Source: Chitinophagales bacterium | GTDB lineage: Bacteria > Bacteroidota > Bacteroidia > Chitinophagales > Saprospiraceae | Assembly: GCA_022360175.1 (NCBI GenBank) | Contig: JAKSDI010000114.1 | Span: 1-64,000, forward strand | DNA: 64,000 nt | Direction of reading: 5' to 3' | In this document: piece by piece, positions 17,911 to 27,883 of the stretch | Layout: each line of letters begins with the position of its first letter | How positions within the stretch are numbered: the first letter of the stretch is position 1 | Made by a program: the position numbers and the translations under genes | Notes under the pieces: model-generated | What the model was told of the DNA's origin: nothing | The model's input: only the letters and a program-made list of their open reading frames with translations | Database searches by the model: none

Positions 17911-17958
17911 CATCCGCTTTAGATCATCGAAGAAGATGATTAGGGCGGATGTTTTTTT
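17911..17958 (+). terminator. Rho-independent terminator after the M56-ankyrin gene
   Basis: CATCCGC at 17911-17917 pairs with GCGGATG at 17945-17951, and inner bases around GATCATC/GATGAT extend the stem. Seven T follow directly at 17952-17958. It lies 200 bases past the stop codon of the M56-ankyrin gene, so the transcript would have a long 3' untranslated region. Confidence 0.7.
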
Positions 17959-18068
17959 TAGAGCATGTTTGGGAGCTACAGGACGCCATCATGGCATCAA
18001 GCTTTAGCAGAAAGAATTAATAGCTACCTATTTATATTGCAGCTATTACTTAGCTCAACCATTTATAA

Positions 18069-18129
18069 AAATTGCTCCTTTCCCACCAGCTTGTCAACCT
18101 CTAACAATCACGGTAAAAAGGAGCAATTT
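18069..18129. repeat. Inverted repeat with 13-bp perfect arms
   Basis: AAATTGCTCCTTT at 18069-18081 is repeated as its exact reverse complement at 18117-18129, with a 35-base loop. No T run follows, so it is not a standard terminator. Confidence 0.5.
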
Positions 18130-18210
18130 ATTCTTACGTTCCAATGTTTTTTGGAAACTAGAGACTACCTGATTTGTATCAGGCAGACAAAGAAGTATGA
18201 AGGTGGGATA

Positions 18211-18271
18211 GTCCACAAATTTCACCAAATAAACGAATTTATAATTAGTGGAATTGGTGAAATTCGTGGAC
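18211..18271. repeat. Inverted repeat with 17-bp arms, one mismatch
   Basis: GTCCACAAATTTCACCAA at 18211 onward pairs with TTGGTGAAATTCGTGGAC ending at 18271; one position differs and the loop is about 27 bases. It lies 40 bases past the stop of the giant protease gene on the minus strand, so it could be that gene's 3' structure or a small repeated element. Confidence 0.5.
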
Positions 18272-18310
18272 GAAAATAAAAATATGCTGGCCTAGGCCAA
18301 CTATAAAACC

Positions 18311-21300
18311 TTACTGCTTCACCACAGGCAAAGCCCCTCCTTTTCCATCTTCAGACCGTAGCCAGATCCAGTAAGTGCCAGCCGGTAAGTTTGCCAATGA
18401 TAACTCAACCTGGCAATTGCCTCCCAAAGTTGGAGCCATTCCAGATAAAAGTTTCTGGCCAAGTGGACTGACTAGCTGCCAGCGGATTTCAGCGCCAGGC
18501 AAGCCTTTACCTTCCAGCCATAGTTTACCATTGGTTGGATTAGGAGCCAATTGTACAGACCAGCCAAAAGGTAAACTATTGGTACTATTGATCACTATTG
18601 TGACTGTTTCTATTTCTGACAGACAGCCATTTGCATCCATGACCTGTAGGCCATAATCTCCATTTTCCAGTCCAGTAAACAGCGGTTCAGAAGAGAAGTT
18701 TGCGCCACCATCAATGCTATACTGATAAGGCTCAGTACCACCAGAAGCCATAATACTGATGTTGTTCTCCGTTACTGTATTGGTAAATACCACAGGAGTA
18801 GGGCTGATGATCATCAAGCCATCTACCACAAATGTATTGCCGTTTGCATCTTCTACTTCCAGGCTATATTCTCCAGGAGGCAAGCCTTCAAATAAGCCTT
18901 CCATTTGTTCAGGCCCTTCGTTCAGCTGGTAAGTATAAGGTGCTGCTCCACCCTCGATCTCTAATACCTCAATGCTACCATCCTGAGCATCAAAACAAGA
19001 TAGATCAGTAGCATTCACGGATACATTCAATATGATATTTACAGTAGCTGTTGATGCTGTGGTACAACCATTACTATCCATTACCACTACATCATAATCA
19101 CCATTTGGCAAATCACTAAAGGTTCCTCCCATAGTGAAGGTTTGACCGCCATCAATACTGTATTCATAAGGTGCGGTGCCACCTTCACCTTCTATCATTA
19201 AGGTATTTCCAGTAACATCGGTGCTGACCTGAAGAGGATCAGGTTCTGTTATAGTAATATCGGTGATCTGTATGCTAGCGCCTTCCGCATCTGTAATTTC
19301 CAGTTCATAGGTACCCGCTGATAGCCCCGTGAAAACAGGTTCACTCTGTGGTGTACCGCCATTCAAGCTGAAAGTGAAAGGCTGAACTCCTCCCAGAATT
19401 TGAGTTATAGTAATCACACCATTTGTATCTTCAGCACAATTGACATTATTTACTTCTACCTCTGCACTAGCCAGTGGATTGATATTTACTGTAGTGAAAT
19501 AGGTACAGCCATTCGCATCCAGTATTGCCAAATTATAAGTACCATTGGGCAAATCATCGTATTGCGCAACCGTTGAATAGGAACCTCCTCCATTTATACT
19601 GTATTGGTAAGGTAGTGTACCGCCTTCGCCTTGCATCGTTAGATCATTATCCATTACCTGAGGATTAAGCACTAGAGGTGCTGGCTCATTCACCATAATA
19701 CCTTCCAATAGCAAGGTATTTCCATTAGCATCTGTAATTACAATCTCGTAAGTACCTTCACCTAAACCTTCAAAGAAAGATTCTGTCTGCTGTTCTCCTC
19801 CGTTCAGGCTATACATATAAGGCATTGTACCGCCTTCTATTGATTGCACCTGAATGCTACCATTATTATCCCCTGCACAGCTAATGTTGATCACTTCAAA
19901 GTCAGCAGCAATGAGATTGTTGATAGTAGTAGTAGATTGTGTCGTACAACCATTGGCATCCTGAATAACCAAATCATACGTTCCATTAGCCAAATCTGCA
20001 TATTCGGCATCGCTTGAGAATACCATGCCACCATCAATACTGTATTCATAAGGTGCAGTACCACCTGTACCATTGAGTGTCAGATCACTTCCACTCACTT
20101 CTGCTGTTATTGCCAGTGGATCAGGTTCTCCTACCATTAGCCCTTCCATTAATAAGATATTTCCATCTGCATCGGTAATCAGTAGATCATATGATCCTGG
20201 AGCAAGGTCAGCAAAAACAGCTTCGGACTGATTTTCTCCTCCATTCAGGCTATAAGTATAAGGCGCTAGTCCGCCATCCACTGAGTTGACATTGATTGCA
20301 CCATTCGTATCACCAGCACAGCTCACCGCCGTTACCATCACATTAGCCATTCCAATAAAGCTTACGCTAAGTGTACTTTCGTCCGTACAGCCATTCGCAT
20401 CCCGCACAACTACTTCATAATCACCATTGGCTAAATCACTGTATTCAGTAGTAGTAGAAAAGGTCATACCTCCATCAATGCTATATTCATAAGGAGGGGT
20501 ACCGCCTTCAGCATTTAGGGTAATTCCATTACTAGGGGTAGTAGCAAGAAGTTGTAATGGATCAGGAGCTCCTACTTCAACATCTTCCAGCAACAAGGTA
20601 TTTCCATTGGCACCGGTGATGAGTAGATCGTACAAGCCCGCGGCAAGGTTATTGAATACAGTAGTAGATTGTGTCGTGCCACCATTCAATTGGTAAGTAT
20701 ATGGCATTGCACCTCCACTAATTGCTCCTACTTCAATGCTACCATCCATTGTCTCTGCACAAGTAGCAGCTGTTGTGCTAACTTCTACAGATAATATACT
20801 GTTCACCTCAGTCATAATAGCACCAGAGCAACCATTGGCATCCTGAACCTGGATGAGGTAGGTATCATTGTCCAGACCAGCAAAGATGTTGCTTTCTTGA
20901 TAGTTCTCACCATCAAGGCTATAAGTATAGGGCGGTGTACCTCCGTCCGCATCAACAGTTATTGTACCATTCATAGCAGTACCCATACCTGTAATAGGGG
21001 ATGGCGCCATCAAGTTTACCGACTCCGCTTCGAAGGTCATTCCGGTATCATCCATTATGGTAATAGTGTAAGAGCCTTCCGATAAATTATCGAACACAGG
21101 GCTACTTTGGAATGACATATTATCAATGCTATACTGATAAGGAGGTATTCCTCCAGCAGCAACTACCTCGATGCTTCCTTCTGATCCTCCATCACAAAGG
21201 ATAGAGTTGGTGATTTCTGTTGTAGCAGATAAAGCTGCTGGTTCTACAATCAGAATATTAAATGTTTGGTCTGCTAACCAGCCTCCTTCAGGATCGCTGA

Positions 21301-24300
21301 GATCAAACAAGAACATATCGGTAGTCGTTGTAGTACTATCATGTTTATAAGCCAGTGAGCCCATATCAATATCTTCCTGAGTAAAGGTTGCACCTACACT
21401 TAGAGTATCTTGACCAGGTGCAAGTAGCAGAATACCGTTGGTAGGTAACTCTACAATACGATAGCTAAGTTCCGCAGCTGAAAAACCTGTTTTTTCATGT
21501 GCCAGTAAATCTGAACCTATAGTACCTGACCTACCTCTGAAAACCTCCAGTGGCATATTAACCACTTGCTCTGCTGCATTTACTGTAATAGAAGCAACGC
21601 AAAATTCAAGACTCCAGCTAGTCAGGCTTCCGCCATCCTGATCAAAGCTGTCAAATATATCTAATGTCCATACTCCTGCTGCGCTTTCGCCATCAAAATT
21701 ACTCAGTGCTTCTATGGGCTGGAAGCTACCTTCTATAGCATAAGCACCACTTCCTTCGCAGCTGTTTTCAAATGCATCGGCAGTATTAGTTGCTTCATCA
21801 TCAAAATCTACCAATAGGTTATTTTCCCCACAACCGAAATCAGATCCAGGGACACCTGGTTGTTCAAAAAGTGTTATTGTTGTACCAGAGGGGCTGGTAA
21901 GAACAGCCGTAAGGTCTCCCACCCATGTATGTGCCATATCCATAGAAAAGTTCACATCCACGATTTGTAGATCGTCTGGAATTTCCAGAGTAGAAGAATA
22001 CATTCCAGTACCATTATCTGGTATAACTAGCCCAGGATCATCATTGGTGTACTGCTGACAATTATTCTTGATTGTCTGGAAACTAAATACGTCAGATGGC
22101 ATTGTGCTACCACATAGGTTGGCAGCGGTCACTCTCCAGTAATAAATTGTAAATTCTTCTAAGCTGGTGGGTTGATAAGAAGCACTACTCACTGTTGCAC
22201 TTTCTACTATTGTGCTGCCAAATTCAGGAGAAGTTGCTATTTCTATCAGATATTCATTCGCCTGAAGAGACGCAGCCCATGATAACGTACTATCCAGTGT
22301 GATCATCTGGCTACCAGATGCTGGACTAGTAAGACTTGCAATCTCAGGTGCTCCTGTGTACAATTCTAATGAGACAGATAAGTTCTGAGTAACAGAAGTA
22401 GAAGTAGCTTCTATATCCAGCGTATAAGTTCCAGGTGCTGCGTTTTCAAAATCGCTAACAACCAATGTTACTACTTCTCCTACTTCTGCAGGATTTGGAG
22501 TAAAAGTAGCCATCGCACCTTCCGGTAATCCATTTACCGAAAAGGTCAGTGTTTCATCAAATCCGGCAATAACGGTAGTCTGCAATTCGAAGCTGGCATC
22601 TACATCATTACACTGGCTTACCTGACCAGGGTTTACTGCCAGAAGAAAGTTTGGAGTAGGTGGCTCTTCAATAGTGAAATCTTCATTCGAAATGTCGTAA
22701 AAGATATTGTCCGAACAAACTACCTGTACACGTGCCTCATTAGTCAATTCCAACGGTACGGTGATTGTAGTTGATCCATTATTAGGTACATTACTAGCTA
22801 ATAGAATAGGATAAGTCAATCCACCATCAGTAGATAAATAGATATCTACTTCACTACAGCTGACAGGCGCAGCATCCGTATTGGCTACATCCCAGGTGAT
22901 CATTTCCTCTTCTCCTACTAGCCAGGTGACGGATGTGTTAGGAGTCAAAACTTCAAATGGCCCTGCATTTTCTGAAAAGGCTAGAGACACATCTATAGAA
23001 GATGTACAACCTCCACCCATCACATTATCGCGTACTGTACATCTAAAATCCATATCCCGGCTAACAGCAGGAAGAACTTCCCATTCCGGATCAGCATTAT
23101 TGACTACAGCCTGTAAGTTTGGAAAGTAGCGGGTAGGTGAAAGCGTAGGTGAATTTGAACGAAAGGCAGGCCCTCCATCGTTCGTTGGTAGCGGAGGCAT
23201 ATCTGCTATTTCATTGTCCATTTGTTCCCAGCAATAGGTCATCTCATCGCCCTCTGAATCGGTAGCAATAGCTGTGAGGAAAAAGGGAGTAGCTACTGGT
23301 AGATTATATACAGTTGACTCAACAGATACCATTGGGCCTGTATTGCCTGTATTGATAATTTCAGGGCAGGTTCCGCCTGAACCAAATTCTATATTATTAG
23401 TGATTTCCTGTATGCTGATAGCATGAAAATGATCATCGCTATTGTTTTGTACGTTTGGAGCACAGATTCCTGCATACCCCATGATGGTAGAAGCACTTCC
23501 AGGCTCCATTGCGGTAGCATTAACTCTATTACAAGAGTTGTTTTGTGTGTGATTAGCACCAAACTGATGCCCAATTTCGTGTGCTACATAATCAATATAA
23601 AAAGGGTCATTGACTGGAGATCCCAGCCCAGTAACACCCCGAGCCTTATTCCCATTACAAGGAGCATTCAGAGAAGCAATACCGCCACCACCTGTGCTAA
23701 ATACATGCCCAATGTCATAATCATTAAAACCAATGATATCGTCAATAGTCGCCTGGTTTTCCCCCAACATCGTAGCTCCATTATTATTAGTATAAGGATC
23801 CGTATTACCATTGAGGAAGATGAGTTCATCCGTTCGATCGATTAGTTCCATGTGAACTGTAACGTCCCGTTCGTAAACACCATTTACTCTGGTCATCGCT
23901 ACGTTATACTCTGCCATCACATCTGGCACCGTGCCTCCATGAAACTGAGCATATTCACCAGTACAGGCCAATGCCATACGATAATCACGAAGTAGGCAGT
24001 CTCCTAAAATTAGGCTTTCTGCATTTGTGTTGCCATCAGCAGATGCTTCTTCTGCCAATGCATCTACATGACATACGAAATCATTTCCAGCAATACCACT
24101 ATAATCACTTTTGTAGTATACCTGATGAAATCGTGTTTGTCCACTCGAGTAAACGTCTATAAAAACAGTGCTATGCTGCCCGGATAGTATCATTGCATGG
24201 AAGCCTTTGTGGGTATATCCAAATCGAGCATAAGCCGATCCATCTGCTCTGCTTTTACCTGCAAATGAACGCATACCTGGATATTTTGCCGCCAATCCAG

Positions 24301-24604
24301 GGCTCATTACCGGAGCTTCCACTACCTGGAAGGTTTGCTCGCTTCCATCCGGCATTGGAAAAGTGAGTTCAATTCCTCCAAGTGCTGCTTCTGGTGTAAA
24401 CCAGCGTGGAGCATCGGCTAATTCTGTAATCAACTTTTCCAAATCAATATCAACTACACGATACTGATCGGGTACAATTGATCTACTCTTTGCCAGGCGA
24501 GCAGCATCTGATTCTGCCGAATCTGACCACCAGGATTGAGCATTAGCTGAAAAAGCTGTAAGCATTAACAGCAAGGGGGTTAATAGGGAAATCGCTTTTT
24601 TCAT
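18311..24604 (-). CDS. Giant secreted reprolysin-like metalloprotease with SprB repeats and T9SS sorting domain
   Basis: A 2097-residue exported protein. It has a signal peptide ending SANAQ (residue 23) and a reprolysin-like M12B domain with the zinc motif HEIGHQFGANH (about 342-352). Ig/fibronectin-like modules follow (650-850), then a proprotein-convertase P domain (about 860-1000; IPDNGTG, HTWVGDL) and a cadherin/CSPG-like module (1010-1120; LPTNGILLLAPGQDTL). Twelve SprB-like repeats (about 1125-2000) are arranged as six alternating pairs, one type with a GSIEV/GGxxPYTYxLNGG core and the other with GGTPPYEYSIDGG and DANGC. The C-terminal sorting domain starts LAPNPTNGKLWL. SprB is a gliding adhesin in Flavobacterium. 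Here a role in surface adhesion coupled to proteolysis is inferred. Confidence 0.88.
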   Translation of the reverse strand: MKKAISLLTPLLLMLTAFSANAQSWWSDSAESDAARLAKSRSIVPDQYRVVDIDLEKLITELADAPRWFTPEAALGGIELTFPMPDGSEQTFQVVEAPVMSPGLAAKYPGMRSFAGKSRADGSAYARFGYTHKGFHAMILSGQHSTVFIDVYSSGQTRFHQVYYKSDYSGIAGNDFVCHVDALAEEASADGNTNAESLILGDCLLRDYRMALACTGEYAQFHGGTVPDVMAEYNVAMTRVNGVYERDVTVHMELIDRTDELIFLNGNTDPYTNNNGATMLGENQATIDDIIGFNDYDIGHVFSTGGGGIASLNAPCNGNKARGVTGLGSPVNDPFYIDYVAHEIGHQFGANHTQNNSCNRVNATAMEPGSASTIMGYAGICAPNVQNNSDDHFHAISIQEITNNIEFGSGGTCPEIINTGNTGPMVSVESTVYNLPVATPFFLTAIATDSEGDEMTYCWEQMDNEIADMPPLPTNDGGPAFRSNSPTLSPTRYFPNLQAVVNNADPEWEVLPAVSRDMDFRCTVRDNVMGGGCTSSIDVSLAFSENAGPFEVLTPNTSVTWLVGEEEMITWDVANTDAAPVSCSEVDIYLSTDGGLTYPILLASNVPNNGSTTITVPLELTNEARVQVVCSDNIFYDISNEDFTIEEPPTPNFLLAVNPGQVSQCNDVDASFELQTTVIAGFDETLTFSVNGLPEGAMATFTPNPAEVGEVVTLVVSDFENAAPGTYTLDIEATSTSVTQNLSVSLELYTGAPEIASLTSPASGSQMITLDSTLSWAASLQANEYLIEIATSPEFGSTIVESATVSSASYQPTSLEEFTIYYWRVTAANLCGSTMPSDVFSFQTIKNNCQQYTNDDPGLVIPDNGTGMYSSTLEIPDDLQIVDVNFSMDMAHTWVGDLTAVLTSPSGTTITLFEQPGVPGSDFGCGENNLLVDFDDEATNTADAFENSCEGSGAYAIEGSFQPIEALSNFDGESAAGVWTLDIFDSFDQDGGSLTSWSLEFCVASITVNAAEQVVNMPLEVFRGRSGTIGSDLLAHEKTGFSAAELSYRIVELPTNGILLLAPGQDTLSVGATFTQEDIDMGSLAYKHDSTTTTTDMFLFDLSDPEGGWLADQTFNILIVEPAALSATTEITNSILCDGGSEGSIEVVAAGGIPPYQYSIDNMSFQSSPVFDNLSEGSYTITIMDDTGMTFEAESVNLMAPSPITGMGTAMNGTITVDADGGTPPYTYSLDGENYQESNIFAGLDNDTYLIQVQDANGCSGAIMTEVNSILSVEVSTTAATCAETMDGSIEVGAISGGAMPYTYQLNGGTTQSTTVFNNLAAGLYDLLITGANGNTLLLEDVEVGAPDPLQLLATTPSNGITLNAEGGTPPYEYSIDGGMTFSTTTEYSDLANGDYEVVVRDANGCTDESTLSVSFIGMANVMVTAVSCAGDTNGAINVNSVDGGLAPYTYSLNGGENQSEAVFADLAPGSYDLLITDADGNILLMEGLMVGEPDPLAITAEVSGSDLTLNGTGGTAPYEYSIDGGMVFSSDAEYADLANGTYDLVIQDANGCTTQSTTTINNLIAADFEVINISCAGDNNGSIQVQSIEGGTMPYMYSLNGGEQQTESFFEGLGEGTYEIVITDANGNTLLLEGIMVNEPAPLVLNPQVMDNDLTMQGEGGTLPYQYSINGGGSYSTVAQYDDLPNGTYNLAILDANGCTYFTTVNINPLASAEVEVNNVNCAEDTNGVITITQILGGVQPFTFSLNGGTPQSEPVFTGLSAGTYELEITDAEGASIQITDITITEPDPLQVSTDVTGNTLMIEGEGGTAPYEYSIDGGQTFTMGGTFSDLPNGDYDVVVMDSNGCTTASTATVNIILNVSVNATDLSCFDAQDGSIEVLEIEGGAAPYTYQLNEGPEQMEGLFEGLPPGEYSLEVEDANGNTFVVDGLMIISPTPVVFTNTVTENNISIMASGGTEPYQYSIDGGANFSSEPLFTGLENGDYGLQVMDANGCLSEIETVTIVINSTNSLPFGWSVQLAPNPTNGKLWLEGKGLPGAEIRWQLVSPLGQKLLSGMAPTLGGNCQVELSLANLPAGTYWIWLRSEDGKGGALPVVKQ

Positions 24605-25219
24605 ACTTGTACGGTTATAAATTTTTAATGTGGAAGGTATTTAAAGAAGATCAGTGAATACAAAAACTGATTTCGATCGATTCATCAGACACTCTTCAAA
24701 ATAACTTCATAGTTAGGACTGAAAATATTAGGGACTATTGGGAGGTTAAAAATGCTTATAGCAATGACCAGAACCAAATTTAAACAACTTTTAAAGCCAT
24801 TATTATTAGTTTAGTAAACCATCACTAAAGCGTAGTCGGGAAGTTTGAGCCGGAAAAATATATATATTTTTGAAGAAGGCGTAAATGAGGATGCTAATAT
24901 TTGAAGCTATGCCTTATAGGAGACTTTTTGAGCGAATATTAAATAGGACAAGTGAGGCTTGTAGGTGTTGAAGGATTGCTCAAGTAATTATTTTTTTCTA
25001 CTAAATTGCGGGTACTTCAAGTGCGTAGCCCATAGGGTGGGTAAGTTTCATGAAGCTGAGGCATAAGTTATATTCTCATTACAGCAGCCTATTGACCAGA
25101 CTTTCAAAATCCGTGATTTTTTTTGGATTTCAGTCAACTGCTGCAATGAGACATCGTAACATATTCCCTATAAAAAGAAGTAATTTAAACACTTATGTTT
25201 ACCTATCTAGGGAAAATCA
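24605..25219. other. 615-base intergenic region with a long hairpin
   Basis: Upstream of the giant protease gene and downstream of the leftward signalling operon. No coding frame is convincing. A long imperfect hairpin lies at 25075-25150. The promoter for the 2097-residue protein must lie near 24605-24750. Confidence 0.45.
25075..25150. repeat. Long hairpin (arms CTCATTACAGCAG / CTGCTGCAATGAG)
   Basis: The outer arms at 25075-25087 and 25138-25150 match at 12 of 13 positions. A second inner pairing (TTGAC/GTCAA and AAATCC/GGATTT) follows, with a run of eight T near 25117-25124. It lies 70 bases past the last gene of the minus-strand signalling operon and may be its terminator structure or a small mobile repeat. 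Confidence 0.45.
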
Positions 25220-25618
25220 TTATATCGATATGGTATTAGCAGTCAAAATGGTTTCGTCTACTTCATGTCCCTCTCCTGGTGGCTTAACCTGGATCAAGTA
25301 TTCCTGATCGTTCTCTTGAACTAAAATATACTTGTCTCCATTTCTATCCACTAGTTCTTTTAATACATTCTTTTTCCCATACCCCTGAGTATCATCTTTC
25401 TGGGGATGATGAGCTTGTGTTTCGATTGACAAATTAGGAGATGAATTATTTATGTTTTGAGATTTAGGACTAAAGTAGATAATCCCAAAGACAAACATTA
25501 AAGATATAAATGCTAGTGGTAGTATTATTTTAACAGCAAAGGAATATAACAATTTAAGCATTTCCAGAACAGCATAACCACTAATTATAACAATAACAAG
25601 TACGAGTAAGATTTCCAT
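25220..25618 (-). CDS. Hypothetical membrane protein, last gene of leftward island operon
   Basis: I do not recognise the family. Starting at MEILLVLVIVIISGY (25618) the protein has 132 residues, two hydrophobic helices near the N-terminus (about 3-18 and 28-50), and a soluble tail. That tail has a charged linker and a short strand pattern (DRNGDKYILVQENDQEYLIQVK). The frame is open 15 codons further upstream to 25663. It follows the 186-residue membrane protein gene on the same strand and closes the five-gene operon. Confidence 0.6.
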   Translation of the reverse strand: MEILLVLVIVIISGYAVLEMLKLLYSFAVKIILPLAFISLMFVFGIIYFSPKSQNINNSSPNLSIETQAHHPQKDDTQGYGKKNVLKELVDRNGDKYILVQENDQEYLIQVKPPGEGHEVDETILTANTISI

Positions 25619-25674
25619 GATAATATTTTTTTGTTCTTTTGAATAATTCAAAAATATTATCAAAAAAATTATCC

Positions 25675-26235
25675 CTAGTTATCAGTTAAAACCTTATAAA
25701 TTGCTTCAATTTTACTGTATTCTTTTATCATTAGGAAACGCCATGCAAAATAAGTAATCCCTCCACTAATCAAAATTAGTATATTAAGGCTTAAAAATAA
25801 CTTTATACTCTGATATTGAGGATTAATAATTAGCCAGAAGTTTCCTAAAACTAATAACACTATCATATTTAACAGCCACCCTCTACAAATTCTCATCCTG
25901 CTTCTACCATAATCTATCAAATTAGTAACAGCAATATTTTCTTGATAAAGCCTTAATCGGTAAGCCAATTGCTGAGATCTATCGACAAAAAATCTTGAGC
26001 GGATTTTATTATCAAGGTGCTGCATCATATAATCTGCAATCCTATCAGCTACAATGCCTAGTAAGTAAGCAAATACAAATATGAATACTCCCATTAATAA
26101 TGAGTTCCCAGTTTGAAAAAAAGAAAATATTACTTCCAGTTTTAGATCAAAAATACAAATCAAAACAAGAACAAAATTAATTAATGCCCCCATTCCAATA
26201 ACGATTAGTTCCGCAAAAAGGCTAGTAGTTTTCAT
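25675..26235 (-). CDS. Hypothetical four-helix membrane protein in the island
   Basis: 186 residues with two transmembrane helices at the N-terminus (about 8-30 and 45-65), a central basic cytoplasmic segment (DRSQQLAYRLRLYQENIAVTN...RSRMRICRG) and two more helices (about 122-140 and 146-165). The family is not recognised. The start lies 14 bases inside the end of the kinase gene, so it is translationally coupled to it. It could anchor the kinase-receiver machinery to the membrane. This is inference from operon position. Confidence 0.65.
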   Translation of the reverse strand: MKTTSLFAELIVIGMGALINFVLVLICIFDLKLEVIFSFFQTGNSLLMGVFIFVFAYLLGIVADRIADYMMQHLDNKIRSRFFVDRSQQLAYRLRLYQENIAVTNLIDYGRSRMRICRGWLLNMIVLLVLGNFWLIINPQYQSIKLFLSLNILILISGGITYFAWRFLMIKEYSKIEAIYKVLTDN

Positions 26236-27883
26236 GATCTTGTATTAAAAAATGAAGAATATCCCAGCAGGCTTTAATGTAAAACAACATTTTTTCTCGA
26301 ATCCCATCCTTATAGGATAGTGCTTTAAAAAAGTAATGCAGTCTAATCATATAAAATTGACGACATATCTCTTTTTCGTCTAGTTCTTTGCTGAAATGTT
26401 TAATTAACAGCTGTCTCAACGTATTCTCCCATTGATATAAAGTGAGGAGTTCTGGGACAGAAGTTTCAGGGAATGTAAAATCCATTTGGATTAGCCACTT
26501 TTTATGGTATTCCCCTAGTTTTTGTAATAAATGCGGGTCATTAAAAAATAATTCATTCGGAAGTACTGATACGTTTAGGTCTACAGACAATTTTCCAATA
26601 TCCATGAAAGCATGTTTGTTGGGAGAATCCGGAGCATTTGAAAAATCAATAATTCGAATATCCTTTCCTTCAGGGTTTATTAAAATGTTCTTTGTATGAA
26701 AGTCGCCATGAATAAATGAGAGTGGGACTCTACAACGATTCTTACCAGAAGCTGCCTCTATGGAATGACCTTTAAACCTAGCATCTTCATTATGCAAAAT
26801 AAAGTCTTTGATGTAGTGCCGAACCTCTTTTGCAGGGCAGTCCCAAAAATACTGTTCTGTTAACTGTTCAAGTGGAATATTTTCTAACACTTTTAGTATG
26901 TTAGCTTTCTTATGAGTACTCAGGTAAAGACCGGAATATTTTATTTGTGATTTATTGACAGGAATTTCTCCGCCTGTAAAAGGGCTAACAGAAAAGAAGC
27001 CATTTCCTTCTTCTTGTAATACTATACTTAACTCTGCTGCTTCCCGTATTGCTTCTGATGAAGCGTTATAGTTATTAATTCCATTTTTCAGATATATATT
27101 GAGAGTCGCCTTATTTTTGATATATGGAAAAAGCAAACAATACCATCCTTTTATCTTTTTAAATGTCTCAGGATAAGCTCCTACAAATGTTCTATTATGA
27201 TTTTGGAAATGTTTTTTCCGGGCCGTCAGATATTCTTGGCTTACCTCTTCTGGTTTACGATCTAATTTGAGTAAGAAAGATTTATTTTTTCCATACCTCT
27301 GACACTCTACTTCAATTACATGAGCACCGGAATAACCTGCTTTTAACGCTTTTAGTTTAAAGTGTTCGTACTCCTCTCCTAACATAGCTCCCAAAATGAT
27401 CTTCATTTCTTCTTTCGGGATCAATTCTAGTAATAATTTCGCTCGCCAATCACTGTTATCCCAAAAGCTAAAACCAGGTACTTTTATATACTTTTCTGCT
27501 AATATTTCTTCAACCTTCTGTCCTTTATGAGCATTTACCTTTTCTTCTATTTCATAGGCACCAATGATGATATCTAGGTCAGAAAGTGCTTCATGTGCTA
27601 TCTTATCTCCCGCAGTAATGTAAAACACCTCTTTAAGGTTTGGATAAGCATTTCTTAAAGCACGGCTATATTTTAAACCTCCTGGGTCTAGCCCACCCCC
27701 TTTTTGTTCTAAATGTACCCACATTAATATATAAGCTTCATCGGGAAGCGACTTCAGGGTTTTATCTAGATGATTAAAGTCTTCTACCCATAGAAACGTA
27801 ATATCTGGTAATTCATAGGGTTTTACTTCCAAAAACTTTACCCCATTACTTTCTATAAATATATTCAGTAGTTTTCTTTTCAT
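26222..27883 (-). CDS. APH-like phosphotransferase with degenerate receiver-like N-terminus
   Basis: Starting at MKRKLLNIFIES gives a 4-base ATGA overlap with the upstream gene, so I prefer 27883 to the longer frame at 27922; the product has 553 residues. Residues 1-125 look like a receiver-fold domain without a clear phosphoacceptor (ILMWVHLEQKGGG, LKEVFYITAGDK, DIIIGAYE). The rest is a protein-kinase/aminoglycoside-phosphotransferase fold with the catalytic loop FIHGDFHTKNIL and the metal-binding IRIIDFSNA. The pattern resembles the kinase-like 'ternary complex associated domain' proteins described in prokaryotic NTP-dependent conflict systems. That assignment is tentative and needs a profile search. 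The substrate is unknown. Confidence 0.75.
   Translation of the reverse strand: MKRKLLNIFIESNGVKFLEVKPYELPDITFLWVEDFNHLDKTLKSLPDEAYILMWVHLEQKGGGLDPGGLKYSRALRNAYPNLKEVFYITAGDKIAHEALSDLDIIIGAYEIEEKVNAHKGQKVEEILAEKYIKVPGFSFWDNSDWRAKLLLELIPKEEMKIILGAMLGEEYEHFKLKALKAGYSGAHVIEVECQRYGKNKSFLLKLDRKPEEVSQEYLTARKKHFQNHNRTFVGAYPETFKKIKGWYCLLFPYIKNKATLNIYLKNGINNYNASSEAIREAAELSIVLQEEGNGFFSVSPFTGGEIPVNKSQIKYSGLYLSTHKKANILKVLENIPLEQLTEQYFWDCPAKEVRHYIKDFILHNEDARFKGHSIEAASGKNRCRVPLSFIHGDFHTKNILINPEGKDIRIIDFSNAPDSPNKHAFMDIGKLSVDLNVSVLPNELFFNDPHLLQKLGEYHKKWLIQMDFTFPETSVPELLTLYQWENTLRQLLIKHFSKELDEKEICRQFYMIRLHYFFKALSYKDGIREKMLFYIKACWDILHFLIQDHENY

Larger units (their letters stand above)
17710..18310. other. 601-base intergenic region with terminator and two hairpin elements
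   Basis: This separates the M56-ankyrin gene from the convergent giant protease gene. It holds the terminator at 17911-17958, an inverted repeat at 18069-18129 and a second at 18211-18271. A 104-codon frame at 17965-18279 runs through both hairpins but has no recognisable protein character, so I do not call it. Confidence 0.5.

Noticed and set aside
17965-18279. 104-codon plus-strand frame between the M56-ankyrin gene and the giant protease
   Set aside because: It runs through two inverted repeats, has no recognisable motif and an odd composition, and starts just after a terminator.
23423-23845. 140-codon plus-strand frame opposite the giant protease
   Set aside because: It lies antisense to the catalytic domain, has no protein-like pattern, and the minus-strand frame has clear homology.
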